This document shows, in pieces, positions 1-12,633 of a stretch of 64,000 bases of DNA. The position numbers and the translations under genes are program-made. The stretch comes from Halictus rubicundus (Eukaryota > Arthropoda > Insecta > Hymenoptera > Halictidae): positions 23,000,720 to 23,064,719 of the forward strand of contig NC_135151.1 of the NCBI RefSeq assembly GCF_050948215.1. Direction: 5' to 3'. A model generated the notes under the pieces. That model was not told the origin of the DNA and ran no database searches. It saw nothing but the letters and a program-made list of their open reading frames with translations. The stretch's first letter is position 1; each line of letters begins with the position of its first letter.

Positions 1-1620
1 GCAAATATCGGGGAAAATAAAAATCGCTGGTTTATTATTAGCCATGCATCACGACTGTTAAGGGTGGAAGTAAATTTGTATTTATTTATTCTCTGCATCC
101 CGCAATCGACGAAATTTTTGTTTCGCGTAAAGACGCGCGTGTGCTCGCGAGAAGTTATTGAACCTTCAAAATCCAAAGAAATTCGGTCTCAAAAGTACAA
201 AGGAAGTTTGATTAAACACGATGATAAATACCCGCGCAAGACCAGGCTCAATCAAACGCAAACACGCACCGGGCTCCGTCCGAGAATAGTCGAAAAACAA
301 ATCCGAAGCATGACTGCAAAATCACCGGGGAGGAAGCGCAAATGAATCGGTGTTCGCAAAAACGGCTACCGACCATCAAACAAATTAAACCGAACTAAAA
401 AACGGAAGCGAGCCTTCCCGCGAGAGCACCAATTAGGCGAAACTAGTAATTATTTCTTCTTCGTCGTATCTTCTTGACACTCTATCGGCCGTAGAGTAAA
501 TGAAACAATCAAAATGTGCGGTTACAAGAACAGGTCAAGCGTGTCGCCTCATCCTGTCAGCGCGCCACGCCTCGCAGCCTCTAATCAGGTTTTGATAGCC
601 GAGAATGATCCGGGGGTAATTTGCATTCGTTGGCGTCTCGGGAACTCTTTAATCAGTCAGAATACGCGGCGAGGCTGCCGGATAAATAATTAATACCCTG
701 TGTCCCGACAGAGAGAGGGGGGAGAGGGGGAGAGAGGGGGAGCAAAAGGGAGACCAGAGACCGGGAGCAACACGTTAAATTAACCAATATGCGAATAGTT
801 GGCCGCGGCGCAGGTTGTCGGGCCGAGTTATGGCCAAGCCGGCCGAGAATCGGGGCTCGCCGCAATGTGGTTTTCCGGATAATCAAGTGGAAAACAATCG
901 GAGCTCCATCGAAATTCACCGGCGGCCGAGAGCTACTTGTCTACGGGAAAGTGTACGCTCGTCGGACGAGCGGCCGACGGCGGGGGTGACTGCGGGGCTG
1001 ACTGCGGGGGTGAGGCTCTCTCCGTAGGATGCTTTAAATAGTTAGCCGGAACTGCAAAACAATCCGGCCAGCGGCCTCGCAAACTCGCCGCGGCGCGTTC
1101 ACTTTTTTCACACTTGGCCCTCGGAATAGTTTGTCCCTGTTTAATCGGAAATTCGCGTTCCACGCCGGGCGCATTCTTCACCGCGGAATAAAATTCCACG
1201 GGCACCGCGGGATCCGGCGATCGATCGATCCTTGACACAACAAGGGCGTGGGCTGTGGCGATACGCTCGATCGGCTCCGAACCGGATCGATCTTTCCACC
1301 GGTTTTCAGAATTCACTTCGGAAAATCGGACGTCCTTAATCCTTTCGCTACGAAGAACAAACACACCCTCTTTTCTGCGTCTCAATACAGAAATATTATT
1401 TTTTCTTTTTTATTATAGAAAAATACTAGACCACTATAATAAAATACTAGACTATGCACTTTTTTATTATAGAAAATCTCAGATTTATTTCAACATGACG
1501 ATGAACACAATACACAGATTACGAACAAGAGAAAAATTTTTACGGGATAGAAAACTGAAGGTACATGAATATTATAATGAAAACGTATAGTGTATATTAC
1601 AGAGTAAAAGAAATAAGTTA
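1..1620. other. Unique non-coding DNA, no gene recognised
   Basis: CpG-rich from about 780 to 1320, AT-rich after 1380. It holds a purine-rich tract (710-745) and a short CTGACTGCGGGG repeat near 990-1010. The frames at 64-345 and 933-1590 show no domain or splice support. Confidence 0.6.
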
Positions 1621-1624
1621 CTTA

Positions 1625-1758
1625 AAAGCAGCTAATGCATGCTGTCTTCTAAAAATATATTCATTTAATCACTTCCACGAAATCGTCTTTATAATTTCGG
1701 TAATTGTAAAATGAAAGTCTGGAACCGGTCATTTTGAGCGGCGGTGGTAGGTTTAGTG
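1625..1758. mobile_element. Probable worn fragment of the CACTRGGTTTACGG MITE family
   Basis: The right edge GTAGGTTTAGTG followed by TTGA looks like a decayed inverted terminus followed by TTAA. Read on the minus strand, the adjoining TTTTACAATTACCGAAATTA resembles the TTTACAATTACTGAGATTG of the 24.2 kb copy in the same order. The left terminus is not found. The similarity is partial, so this is a tentative call. Confidence 0.4.
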
Positions 1759-2156
1759 TTGAGCAAAATAAAAATTGTGCCTGTTGCAAGAAACAAGAGC
1801 TGCTTGGATATTTCTTTCTTTCTTTAATCATTCTAAGAGGTCAAAAGTACAACTCTGTCTAATTGCCATTTTTACCAATTACAGCTACTTAATTTGATCA
1901 TAACCGTATAAAATCCGCAGTCTGTTCATAGCAAAGCACGAACTCATTACACGATATACCTATAATAAAATTGAAAGGGCACAGGGTTAATCAGCGGAAC
2001 CTTTAATTCAGCGACAAAAGCAGCATCGCGGAAAACAATTTCGATTGCGCGAACGATTCGATGCACGATTTCTTCCGCAATAATTTCGAGCGTACAAGAG
2101 TGAAAAGTATTTATTTTCCTCTCCCGTGCCAGGAGCAATAATATTTACATAGCGAC

Positions 2157-2163
<7 letters not shown>

Positions 2164-2218
<55 letters not shown>
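2164..2218. repeat. (AG)n microsatellite, about 27 repeats
   Basis: Pure dinucleotide run. Open frames across it give RERERE or SLSLSL and are artefacts. Confidence 0.97.
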
Positions 2219-2221
<3 letters not shown>

Positions 2222-2329
2222 ACGAGGCAAAGGAGGAAAGCTCGAGGGGCAGGCAATTTCGCCGAGGCGAGGGCTTTCGAGGGGGCAGAGCAAGAAAAGG
2301 AGGAGGTACTTAGTGGTCTTCGATAATCG

Positions 2330-3390
2330 ATCTGTAGTACCGTATATCCTCTGCGGAGACTGTGCCTAGGTTTGTCGAGACGAACGAGGGACAGAAGGAA
2401 ATCAAAAAGTGGGCGGGGCTCTGTTGCCCCTCTCGAATCAGGATTTTCGTTTTTCCGATTTAAAACGTCTCGCCTCTTTCGGTGTATCCATATTATCTCG
2501 GCCCTCTAAATTGGATTCCTCGATCCCGATTTCTGGTGTCTTGGGAACGGACGGGGGGACGAAGCCGAGGGGGAGAGAAGGGAACACGGCGGATGGGTGG
2601 AGGGGGGAGGGCGAAAGAAATATGTTTGGCCGATCGATCGGCAATTTCCTGGGACGAGATAATCACGGCGTGTCCCGATGAAGAGGATTAAGATCGCGCG
2701 CGCGGTACACCGTTCCCCGGGAGATGGCGTAATTAAGTCGGGTCCTCGAAGTTTCATCGGCAGGATCGTTCTTTCACACTTACCGCACCGAGACATTCTT
2801 TCCACGAATCACGGTGTGTACCTTTCGACGATACTTATCGAGTTTTGATAAGTTACCAACTAATTACGCGTCCCCGAGTTTCGGAGCACCGGATCCGCCA
2901 ACTCCGCTGTTTGCGTTCGGTTATTTTTCCCGTGGTTGACTTGCCGAGCCGAACCTCGCGAAAATAAATACCGAATTCATCTCGGATTTACTCCGGTCCG
3001 ACACGATTTACATATACATACCCGTTAGCTGTTTACGGGTTTCTTGCGGGCTTTGGAACGTTGGCAAAAACACACATTGAACTTTTAACACAGGGAAAGC
3101 AAAGGATAAGGAAACAGCTAATGAGCTGTGCGAATACTGGGAATAAAATGTGAAACGAAACTGTATCGCGTGAAAAGACTTCCGTTTCATTAGGCTCTCT
3201 GCGAGGATGAAAAGTGGAATTTAATCATTTCTGTCCTGTCCCCTTGAATTTGTTTTTCATGCATTTTTTCGTCCCTTCTTTTAATGCTAAAACTGGTCGT
3301 TTCTACCGACGTGGGATGTTTCCATTTTGTATTTTTTGTGCATGCGAAACTGATGCAATTTACTCGTCCAAGAATTAAGTGTGTAGTAAT
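2330..3390. other. Unique non-coding DNA
   Basis: Mixed composition, GC-rich up to 3000. The overlapping frames on both strands at 2409-2805 are compositional. Nothing else recognised. Confidence 0.55.
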
Positions 3391-3397
3391 TTATTAA

Positions 3398-3593
3398 CAC
3401 TGGGTTTACGGAGCAGTAAAAATGAGTATTCGGCATTACTTTATAAAGATACCAAGAACATGCTAGCCACATTTTTAGCAATATTTAAAAAATAATATGT
3501 GCCCAAAGAAATAAATTTGCTAAATAATTTCTCATGTACGCATTCTTAGAATATTAATAACTTAAAATTTTGACGGGTCCCGTGAACCTAGTG
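3398..3593. mobile_element. TTAA MITE, CACTRGGTTTACGG family
   Basis: The ends are CACTGGGTTTACGG and, inverted, CACTAGGTTCACGG (12 of 14 matches). TTAA flanks both sides (3394-3397 and 3594-3597). The right subterminal part holds TGACGGGTCCCG, shared with the copy at 5.8 kb. The 196-bp AT-rich body has no reading frame. Related copies lie at 5788, 16290 and 24.2-24.6 kb, and probably near 1.7 kb. Confidence 0.88.
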
Positions 3594-3976
3594 TTAAACA
3601 TGAACAAATTTAATAATGTGAACGATATTTGGAATAATGGTATGGAAAATTGTTTATGTGATGAGGGTTAATGCACCACCGTTCTATCCAGGGTTAATTT
3701 AGCGACGTTTCCAACTACACTTTTTGCAAAAGAAATATCTGAACAATGCAACGCAAATGTTTCGTATGCATTTGCCAACGAGTTTTCAAAAAGTTCCTCC
3801 GTTTAATTGCGCGTTGGCTTTGATTCAATTAAGTTTACTCGAACGCAACGATTCCGTGAACAGTGCACGAGGGTTAAATTGCATTACGCAGGAATTGTCT
3901 TACTTAGAAAGCTATATTTGGCATGTTAGAAGCTTGAAGGCATTAACAGTATCGCTGCAACGAGCCACGAATTGCC

Positions 3977-3980
<4 letters not shown>

Positions 3981-4047
<67 letters not shown>
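3981..4047. repeat. (AG)n microsatellite, about 33 repeats
   Basis: Pure dinucleotide run; frames through it are compositional. Confidence 0.97.
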
Positions 4048-4049
<2 letters not shown>

Positions 4050-4050
<1 letters not shown>

Positions 4051-5780
4051 AGAAGTCGGTAGAATCCTGCGATCCGTTGGCGTTGTTTCCAACCGGTGGC
4101 CACGGGAATTAGGAACTCCGGAAATCTGCAAATGGCTGTAATTGGTTTCGCCCTGGAAATGAAGGAAACCTAATTTTCCTAATTCTCTGATAGCCGTTAG
4201 TTCTGCCGCGTCTCTCGTTCTCTGTTCGCCGCCGATCAACCGCGTACACAAGCGCGTGCATCGCCGGAATCGAATCCTAAACCGATCGGTCCGCCAAACC
4301 CGAACGGTATTTTCGAGCCGGCACAATTTTCCTCTCGCATTATAATATTTTTCGAATCCACGGATCGGACCACGGGACAAAGTCAACATTTCCCCTCGTC
4401 GAGAGCAAACGGACCGAAGTTCGACGCGCAGGGGTCGCGAAAAAACGCCGAGGATCGTGATCTGAATCCGAAATGCGAGGAAATGGCCGTCTCGCGGGCC
4501 GGTCGTTGGTTAATCGAAAAATTACGTAGACGAATTAAGTCGTCGACGCGTGATTACCCCGAGAGCGCGTCGCTTGACACGTTAAACGGATCATGCGCCG
4601 GTGTCCGGGTGGGGTTCCATCGAAATTTTCATGCACGATTGAGCGCGACAGATTAAGGTACCTGTCGCCCCTCGCGGTTCGCGTCCAGGTGTTCCCCGAG
4701 TTACGTTGCCCGGAAAAGTGAAAGTCGAGAGCAGATAGGAGGGGCGGGGAAAACGGAAAAAAAACGGAGAAAAATCGAGCGGTTCGCGGGGGCGTCGGTT
4801 CGGGTTAGGTGGTCGGGAGGAACGTTGAAAGAGGCCGTCTAGGCGTTTCCCGGTTGGTCCCACCATCAATCACGTCCGCGGCCGCTTTTCTGATTGCGAT
4901 GAAGAGGGGCTAGAGCCTTGCTCGCTACACCAGACTGAAAGGGGTGAGGGGGCGGGGCCGAGGGGCTCGCGGAACAGGGCGAGAAAAGGGAACGGTTTGG
5001 CTAGAGAGACGGAAAGAGGGCCCCCGTTTGAACACGTAATGGATACACACCGGGAGACGGAGAAAGAAAGATGAACGAGCTTCCCTCTAACCTGCTCGCT
5101 AATGGAAGCCGGAACGCTGCCGCCTAAGAGTGATCGTCGCGTGTTCTACCGTGACGATGTCACAAAGCGTGCCAATTACATTGGCACCCGAAACGGTCCC
5201 CACGGTGCGTACCCGGCTGTCTGTTCTAGCCGGTTCGTGACTTCGAACGACTCGAACGCCAGCCGGGAACACCTTTAACGAGTCTCATTTGCTGCGCCTC
5301 GGCTGCCGACGGAGATGACCCGCGACAACGTGCCTGGCGTTTCCTTTCGGGAGTTTTCGTGCCTTGGCCGACGGCTAATATTCCATTATCGCCTCCTCTT
5401 TGCTGCGAGAACGGCAGATAATTGCGTTACAAACGGAACGCAGTCGGTTGTCATTTCCACGGCATCGGGAGCCGAGGCTCCTCGGGATTTTATGGGCAAA
5501 CTGTGTTTCGTTCGTCTCGACCTTCAGCTCGTAAAGTTTCAATTTAACTCCGCGCACTCGGTTCCAACCACTGTGGGGACATTCGCGATTAGGTTGCTCA
5601 ACAGCTAGTACAGCTTCTCATAATACTCTTCTGAAAATAAAATTTTTATTTCTGAAAATCTTCGCTTTAACGTGGCGTCAATTCCTGATGGTGTCAATGT
5701 GTGCACTGTAATCGTCAAGTTCGCTAGCTAATAGTAACACTTCATCGACCATAGGTTCATTGTGTCTGGTGGAACTTCTC
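4050..5780. other. Unique CpG-rich non-coding DNA
   Basis: No frame exceeds about 150 codons without the GA run. There is no RNA gene or repeat. The short hypothetical frame at 5315-5608 has no recognisable features. Confidence 0.55.
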
Positions 5781-5787
5781 TTTTTAA

Positions 5788-5993
5788 CGCTAGGTTTGCG
5801 AAAGTGGAAAGTTTGGATTATTTTATAAGAACATCAAGAACTCGGCCAGATTTTCAGCAGCTTTCACCACAATCTGTGTTCCCAGGAATGAATGAGTTAA
5901 ATAAATTTCCTATAAATCCATTGTTACAATCACAATAATTGAAAATTAAGGAATATAGAACCCGCCCTTTTGACGGGTCCCGAAAATCCCGTG
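5788..5993. mobile_element. TTAA MITE, CACTRGGTTTACGG family, diverged
   Basis: The left end CGCTAGGTTTGCG follows TTAA (5784-5787). The right end keeps TGACGGGTCCCG and ends CCCGTGTG, then TGAA where TTAA is expected. The order of internal blocks matches the copy at 3398-3593. It is older than that copy, judging from the more degraded termini. Confidence 0.75.
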
Positions 5994-6412
5994 TGAAAGG
6001 CGATCTCGAAAAAGTTTTAAATTACAGAAGCTAGAGAAGTTAGAGTTGATCAAGACGGTATCATCCCAGGATCGCTAAGATTATTGGCTTTTCTTGTGCC
6101 GAAAATTTAGGTATAACACAGTGCGCCAAGTCCCCCTAAGAGCTAGACTTACTCCGAAAGCCCTAGGATTGGCTAGGTTCAGATTATGAACTCCAGGTGT
6201 GCTGTACTGAAAAAGGGGACCAGTTAGGCTAGAAGTACCGGGAGCTAAGGCTCTCAGCATCCTAACACTGATGGGTCAAATCTAGGATCAATGTATTTCC
6301 AGGCCAAGTTGTCTCTAGAGACAACCCGACCAGGCCCGCAGAATATACTAGTTTCGGGATCCTGTTTTATAGATTGCTGAAAGCTGTAAGCTGCTAATGT
6401 CAGTTTCTAAGT

Positions 6413-6950
6413 AGTGAAGCAAAATATGACTCAAGGTGCTTCCTTACATCTTCCACAGAAGCGAATGTTTTGTTTCTTAACCAGTTAACTGTGTTTGACG
6501 AGTATACTAGTCATGAAGAAATGGCAATATTTTGTGTCATGACGAGTATACTCGTCAAAACAGCTATAATTCAAACAGCGGTTAATTTTTGCGACGCAAC
6601 TTAGGCACACATTTTTCAAAGAGGTCGCAACAGCTAACTGGTTAAATAATGCTCCAGAGACCTCTAAAGATTCAGACGGAGCAATATCCGGTGAGTACGG
6701 TGGTGCGGTAAAATTTCCAATTGCAATTCTTTGGTTTCGGCTTGGATTGTAATCGATTAATATTTAATAATAATTGCGTTGATTGTTTGGTTTGGGTTGT
6801 AAAAAAAATTATACTTTTTAGAATATTTTGAAGACAGGCTGCTTTACCGAAAACTGTAATAGAATACGTGTTTCCTCTTCAACGATCGGTACAGAACAAA
6901 ACGCAAAACAAATTCCTTGCAAATAATTGAATACTTATGGGTACCCCTAA
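6413..6950 (-). mobile_element. Mariner relic, family with TTAGGGG ends, interrupted by a nested MITE
   Basis: The interval shares long blocks with the relics near 27.9 and 55.5 kb: GCAAAATATGACTCAAGG, GGTGAGTACGGTGGTGCGG, and the terminal GGGTACCCCTAA at 6939-6950. The left end is missing: similarity starts at about 6413 inside the C-terminal coding part, so this copy is 5'-truncated with respect to the plus strand. Orientation is inferred from the copy at 55.5 kb, where transposase is encoded on the minus strand. A separate 161-bp element is inserted at a TTAA of this relic (6481-6641). There is no intact reading frame. Confidence 0.75.
6481..6641. mobile_element. TTAA-flanked MITE (piggyBac-type), nested in a mariner relic
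   Basis: The ends are CCAGTTAACTGT on the left and ACAGCTAACTGG on the right, an inverted repeat with 11 of 12 matches. TTAA sits immediately outside both ends (6477-6480 and 6642-6645). The related relic at 55.5 kb lacks the insert and reads TTTCTTAAATAATGCTCC across the site, which proves that the 161 bp are an insertion with TTAA duplication, as piggyBac-group elements make. Inside are two copies of a 16-bp palindrome (6497-6512 imperfect, 6541-6556 perfect GACGAGTATACTCGTC). It has no coding capacity, so it is a non-autonomous element. Confidence 0.92.
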
Positions 6951-7347
6951 TGTTTACCTGCGACGAGGGATCGCCGTGGTCACGATAGTCGCGGCACATC
7001 AGTTTCACGCGTAATCGTGAAAGTTTATCGCGGTGCGATCCCGTTTTGCGAATGCTCGCGCCCTTATTTCCCTGACTGTGGTGGAATTTCGTTCGTGGCC
7101 ATTTCGGCGCGAGGATAAAGGTAGAAACAGGCCTTAAAGAAACTCATAACGTCGCCGGCGGATTGGTCGGGGCCGTCTGGGGTGGGGGGATATAAAATTC
7201 GTGGGGGAGACGAGTGGAACTTATTAGAACCGTCAAAGCGTACGAAAGATTAAAGTGGTGCCGTGTTCTTCTTTTACTTTCCCCGATTCAGCGACGCGTG
7301 GCCGCTGATACTCGTTCGTCTCTCTTTTTCGTGTCGACGGTCTGATT

Positions 7348-7398
7348 TCTTCGTCTTCGTCGTCTTCGTCGTCGTCGTCGTCGTCGTCGGCGTCGTCG
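7348..7398. repeat. TCG/TTC trinucleotide repeat
   Basis: TCTTCGTCGTCTTCG passes into a run of GTC triplets up to 7398. It is open on both strands, giving Val-rich or Thr-rich peptides, and has no coding context. Confidence 0.9.
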
Positions 7399-9630
7399 CG
7401 CCATTCTGTTCCGCGGCAAGAACACGCCGTGTACTTCCGTGGTAGCCCGCAGGAAGTCGCGCGGCAGAAATAATTGCTGTTGACAGAAAATTATAGTTTA
7501 TGTTCCCTGCAGGGGTTTTTTCTCGGTTTCGCGGTAATAAAAGGAATTGTTTACGAAGAAGAAGCGGAGGCGGAGGTGCAACGAGAAGGGAAACTCTATT
7601 ATTCAATCTACGATGAATCAATTTCGGAAGCAGTTTGTAGCCCATAAAAATTACGAGTTCCCCGCGCAATCTGCGTCACGATACCGCGGCGAAGAATATC
7701 GAAGTTAACGCGGCGAAAATTGTGGTCGTTGAATAAGAAAAGTTTGCGTTCGGAATCGCGGTATACATTACAGCGATATCTCATTCATCATTCGATTGCG
7801 TATGAGAGAATAATTACTTGGAGCTGTGGCGCGATACTGAAATAGTTTTTAACGGATTGAAGATCGTGCAATTATGTGATTCAAATTACATTCGATTCTC
7901 GCGTATTTAGGAAACTGTGAATTTAATCGTGCAAATTCTTGTTGTTTCGGCGAGCCGAAGTTTCGTTTTTGTCGTAATTGTAACGCGCTGTAGGAAATTA
8001 ACGAGCAGAAACACGGCAACGACGAGCAGCTTGAATATTAATACGCAATTCCGATTCAGAGCAAAACATTGCCTTGATTACGTCATAACTATTATTATTA
8101 TTACTATTATAACCGGAGGGCCCGAGCTATTGCGCCAGATACAAATATTTAGCCGAAATCCTTCAATTTGTAATTAGATACGAGTCAAATTGATATTCCG
8201 GTGAACGAGCATTGACTGCTAATCGTAATATCCGCGAGTAAGCTGGCTCGGCAGAAATGTTTTGAAGCCAAACGCTATTATCCTGTTTGTTTTCGGTCTG
8301 TATTTGCGAATGGACCCGGAACCGCTGCGGTACGATAGCAATTTTCACCTTCGATTTGTCAGACATCCAACCGAACATCGCGTTCAATCCCAGTCTTACT
8401 CTCAGGACTCCAATTTTAAAGATACCCATCGTCCGCAGGATATAATCTAAAATTAACCATCGAAAATTTCTATTCCGCAACGACGTATCTCGAATCTCTC
8501 GTGTACCTAATTACCGTCGGAATAAATTATTCGGTGCCCTCATCTGTAATTTCCCCTTCTCTTCCTCGGAGTTACCTCGACGGAAAATAATTCGCATGTA
8601 ATATCTGATCACCGTTTATTCTGCATTATCATCAGGAATCCAATATAATCGAATCCGAAGCATTTTTGTTATTACAATTCATTGAATTCCCAGCGTACGA
8701 AGTCGCTGTAACAGAACCCAATATTCCCCCGCATAATATCGAGCAATATTTCGTTCCGCTGACCCTTAATCCTCGCACGTTCCACCCCCGCATCCAATCC
8801 TCCTCCGATTTCCCTCCTGGAGCATTCAAAATAACTCCGAGGTAATCCAAGGATCAACAATACATTACCATTTTAAAAGTGCGTCGTCTAAAGCAGAAAA
8901 ATTCAAACACCAACTTTCTCGTTGGGACTCGCCGCGGATTTTTATGCAGAACAAAAATCGTTCTCATTCATTCAAGACGCAGAAACTACGTTGATATTAA
9001 TTTCTTTTCTTCGCAATTTTAACGAGTTAGAAACAACACAACAGCCTTTTTACATTCTTTAAATGTTTCTACTGTCCTGGTTGATTGATTTTTCTTATCC
9101 GTGCATAAAATTTGCATTCTATTTATAATATTATTGTAAGGGCAATGTACATTTCTAATCGTGTTGAAACTTTATATTGCAGAGGACATCAGAAATATTA
9201 TCAGAAATAAATATTTTCTAGTCTTGGTTTTACCTATTCTCTTTTTCCCAGTTTCAATAAAACTTCTCTAAAATACGCTTTGACACCCTTCTATAATTTC
9301 TATAGAAAATATTATCTTCATCCGCATGTGCTTCATTTTCTAATAGCAGTGTCTAAACAATAGGGTTGAGTTTAGGAAAATTTGAATATGAAGTTCAGAT
9401 GTAAACTTGTACATAGTTCAATAGAGAAACTATAGCTCCCAAGGTACAAAGAGTGAATGTAGAAAGAAAGGTAGAGCAGGGAAGTATTTTTAAACAGTCT
9501 GAATTTGCATTTGCTCGTCGATGAGACTGTTCGGCCTGATAAAAATGTGACCGATGCAATAATGTAGGACTGAACGGCAACAGCTGCAAATGCAATTGTT
9601 AAATTTGCAGTGCTATAATTGCAGCGATTC

Positions 9631-9632
<2 letters not shown>

Positions 9633-9662
<30 letters not shown>
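9633..9662. repeat. (AG)15 microsatellite
   Basis: Pure dinucleotide run. Confidence 0.95.
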
Positions 9663-9664
<2 letters not shown>

Positions 9665-12633
9665 CGAAAAGCGTTCCAAGCTATCGAATAAGTCATGAAG
9701 TATGATGTTTGTCTGAAATCCCATTGCCGGTTCGTTCGCGATCAGATGGAATCGCGACGGGAGCGGGGCTGGCAATTTGCAATATTTTCGTGTTAGCCTT
9801 GGGACAGGACGAGATACCGGGTTTCCACGGCGCTGGGCGATGATGCGGCCCCTCGCGACACCAGATAAGAGATAGAGGAGGAACAGGGGGCCAATGAGAG
9901 GGAAAGGGGATGAAAAACCGGCGCGAATAGACGGGGATAAGGGCTGGATGGTGCGGGGTAGCGAAGGAAGAAGAGAGCAAACAGAAGAAGCGAAGTGTGT
10001 TTTGACAGGGAACAGGATTATCGACGTCCCTGTCAGGGGATAGACTCCCACCATGCTCCTCTCTCTCCCCCCGTTCCTTGTCGTTCACCCACCCCCGCGC
10101 CTCTCGTCCTCCTCCTTTTTCTTCTTTTCCCTCCGTCGGCATTGATACGCGTGTCGTCGATTCGACGACACAACCGAGCGGAAAACTCAATGAGTGGAAT
10201 CTGATAACTGTTCGAGAACGCTCCTCCGAAGGTCGAGTACCCGCGTCTTCCGCGCGACACCCGTAACGAGAAGGAAACGCCACCGGCAAACTGTTTGAAT
10301 TGGCCCCGGATGGAGAACACAGCCCTCCCTCCCACCCTCCACCGAAAATGGCCGAAATGGTCCATTCTCGCCGCCTGCTCCCCAAGTAAATTGTGATTTC
10401 TGCAGATAACCGTGACAGTCGCCGGCGGAAGGCCACGTCCGACACGGAATGAAACGTCAAAGCGTGATTTGCTGCGACCACCGGACCGGGCGGGCACGGG
10501 CTTAGCGGATTTGTTACCCGCGAGTTTGTCACGCCGGTTAATCCGCAAGTTTCGGGGGCCCCGCGTATATGCACACCGCTGGCTGTTTTGCGACACCGCC
10601 GGGACAAAGAACCGGCAACGATGTTGTAAATTATGCCCCGGTCGCTCAAGTTTACCCGACTCCCGAGATAACCTACTTGCCTGAGTACCTGGCAAGACCG
10701 CGATTAATCGCAGTGTTGTCTGCGAGCTGACTCGCGTCTGAGTTTCTGAGACCCTTTCGGGTCACAGCACCCTGCTCAAAATTCCTTTCTGTTCTAAGCT
10801 TTGCCTAAGCACAGAATCTCCCAGAATTTTTGAGGACGAGGAGTTTCAAATAACCACCAACGTTTCTACGATTTCTGCATCTTCCCAGCGTGCGAAGGAA
10901 TAAACACCAGCAATTTACTTACTCATTAAAATTTAGTACAAATTTCGAGAAATCCTCGGTAGTGATGAATACTGGTCACATTTCTATTTTATTTTTGTCG
11001 CAAGCAAATTTTCAGTGCAGGATGAAGTTCTTTCTTCGTTCTGCTTATTGTGAAATAATCTGTGGAATTGGAAGTTAGTGCAAAGATCCATTTATCACAG
11101 TAGGGCCTTCTATATCCGAACCTGGAGGGTCAAAACAAGATTCTAAAGAAAGAAAGAAATTAGAAGAAGATATTAAAAGAAATACCTGCATGGGTAGATC
11201 GTCGCCATTTTCGAGGGTTACAATTTATTCGAGTTCCAAGCTCTTCGATTTTCAAGAGTAGTCTTTCCCAGCGAAGCAGTTTTTCTCGGTAATTAAATAA
11301 TGCATCGTTCCTCCGGGCAGGCGAACGTTTCGTTTCTAAATAAAGAACCGCCGTGAAAGTGGTTATCAGCGTGGGAATGTAACGTGGATCCTATTTTTCG
11401 GAAGTAAAGAGGTAATTCCGGGGACGGATCAACCGGTGCCCAGGGAAAAGTGCGGAGCTCTCTGACTGACGAGCATTTAGTCTAAATCCATTTCCGGGGC
11501 GGCAGTTGGGCGTGCCGATAACGTTGATATTGCGAAATAATATTTTAACGGAATCACGTCTGGCCGAATGTAAATTTGCAGACTTTAATTAAAAGTTTTA
11601 ATGAAACCGAGCGGCGGTGGAGGGGGACGCCGGACATACATTGTGAACGGTAAATAATGACGCGGGGGGCGGGAAGGGGGGGTAGGTGCGTGCCTACCCG
11701 GATTTCAAAAACAAATTTCGATTATTTCGTCTTTGTATAATGATTGGCAACTCGGTTCGTGGACTGTCAAGGACAGGTCTCTCTGTGAAAGTGTGATTAC
11801 CAGGGAAAAAACAGAGCGGGGTTATACGCTTGTAAAATGATATTCGGTCGCCGGGGGTTGGTTGTTTGCCTCGAATATGAAAGTTCTCTTTTGATAGCAA
11901 TTCACGTTTCGCCGCCGTGGAATAACGACAGAGAGTTTTTCCGTCATTTAACACGTCGTCCCGAGACGTTTCGACATGTTTCTTAGGGGAGATACCACTT
12001 TTTTTTTTCGCCGCCACACATTTTTCCACGCTGCTTCTTTTGATGGTCTTTCACCCTCGACGCTGATAAGGATTCCGGTAACGAGAAAGATACTCCCGAT
12101 GATAAATTTCCCCGGGTACACGTAAAGAGGTATCCGTCCATAGATTATACAAGGGGGTTGGTAAGACCCGGGGTATTAGCGGAACCTTATTAGCGGCTTA
12201 GCTGAGTTACGCGGGGTAAACTAAATTCTCCCGTCTTCGAGCTTTCTTGCCCCCGTCGACGGCGATTCCCTCATAACCGATACGCCGGTGCCGGCGACGC
12301 TTTTTCACCGGGAATATTTTCCCTTAACACCCATCTTGATATTATGAAAAACGGATTATCCTGTTCCATTAACCGGTAACATTGTCGGCGACGCAGCAAC
12401 TGCTATTTTAACCCTTCGGAATTAAGATTCTTCCCGGGAAACCATCCACCTAAAACCAGCACACCGGCTCTCCTCTCCAGCCCAACACACTATACTCCCC
12501 ACTGATAATAATAACAACAATCTACTCGATAATATTACACGCTGATCAACTGGGACATAAATAATCGAGCTAAAAATATATCTGGCTATATTTTTCGATA
12601 TATTTCTCATTCAGAAATAAAATAAGGGAACTG

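Larger units (their letters stand above)
6951..12630. other. Unique non-coding DNA with longest chance frames
   Basis: Holds the triplet repeat at 7.35 kb and a GA run at 9.63 kb. The longest open frame of the window (9693-10649, minus, 318 codons) is here, in CpG-rich DNA with a second long frame on the same strand. It lacks any motif and is probably spurious. GATATAAAATTC at 7188-7199 looks TATA-like but has no supporting context. Confidence 0.5.

Noticed and set aside
6695..6710. GGTGAGT donor-like sites at about 6700 and 55743
   Set aside because: Both are the same coding position inside mariner relics, not splice sites of a host gene.
7188..7199. TATA-box-like GATATAAAATTC
   Set aside because: No start-site element, exon or open frame with gene-like features follows.
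9693..10649. Longest open frame, 318 codons on the minus strand
   Set aside because: It lies in CpG-rich DNA where stops are rare, overlaps another 220-codon frame on the same strand, has no domain or repeat signature, and its Ser/Pro/Arg/Gly-rich composition is that expected of chance frames.
11098..11130. CAGTAGGGCCTTCTATATCC, resembling a Tigger/pogo terminus
   Set aside because: No inverted partner end within about a kilobase and no TA on the left flank; too short to call as an element.
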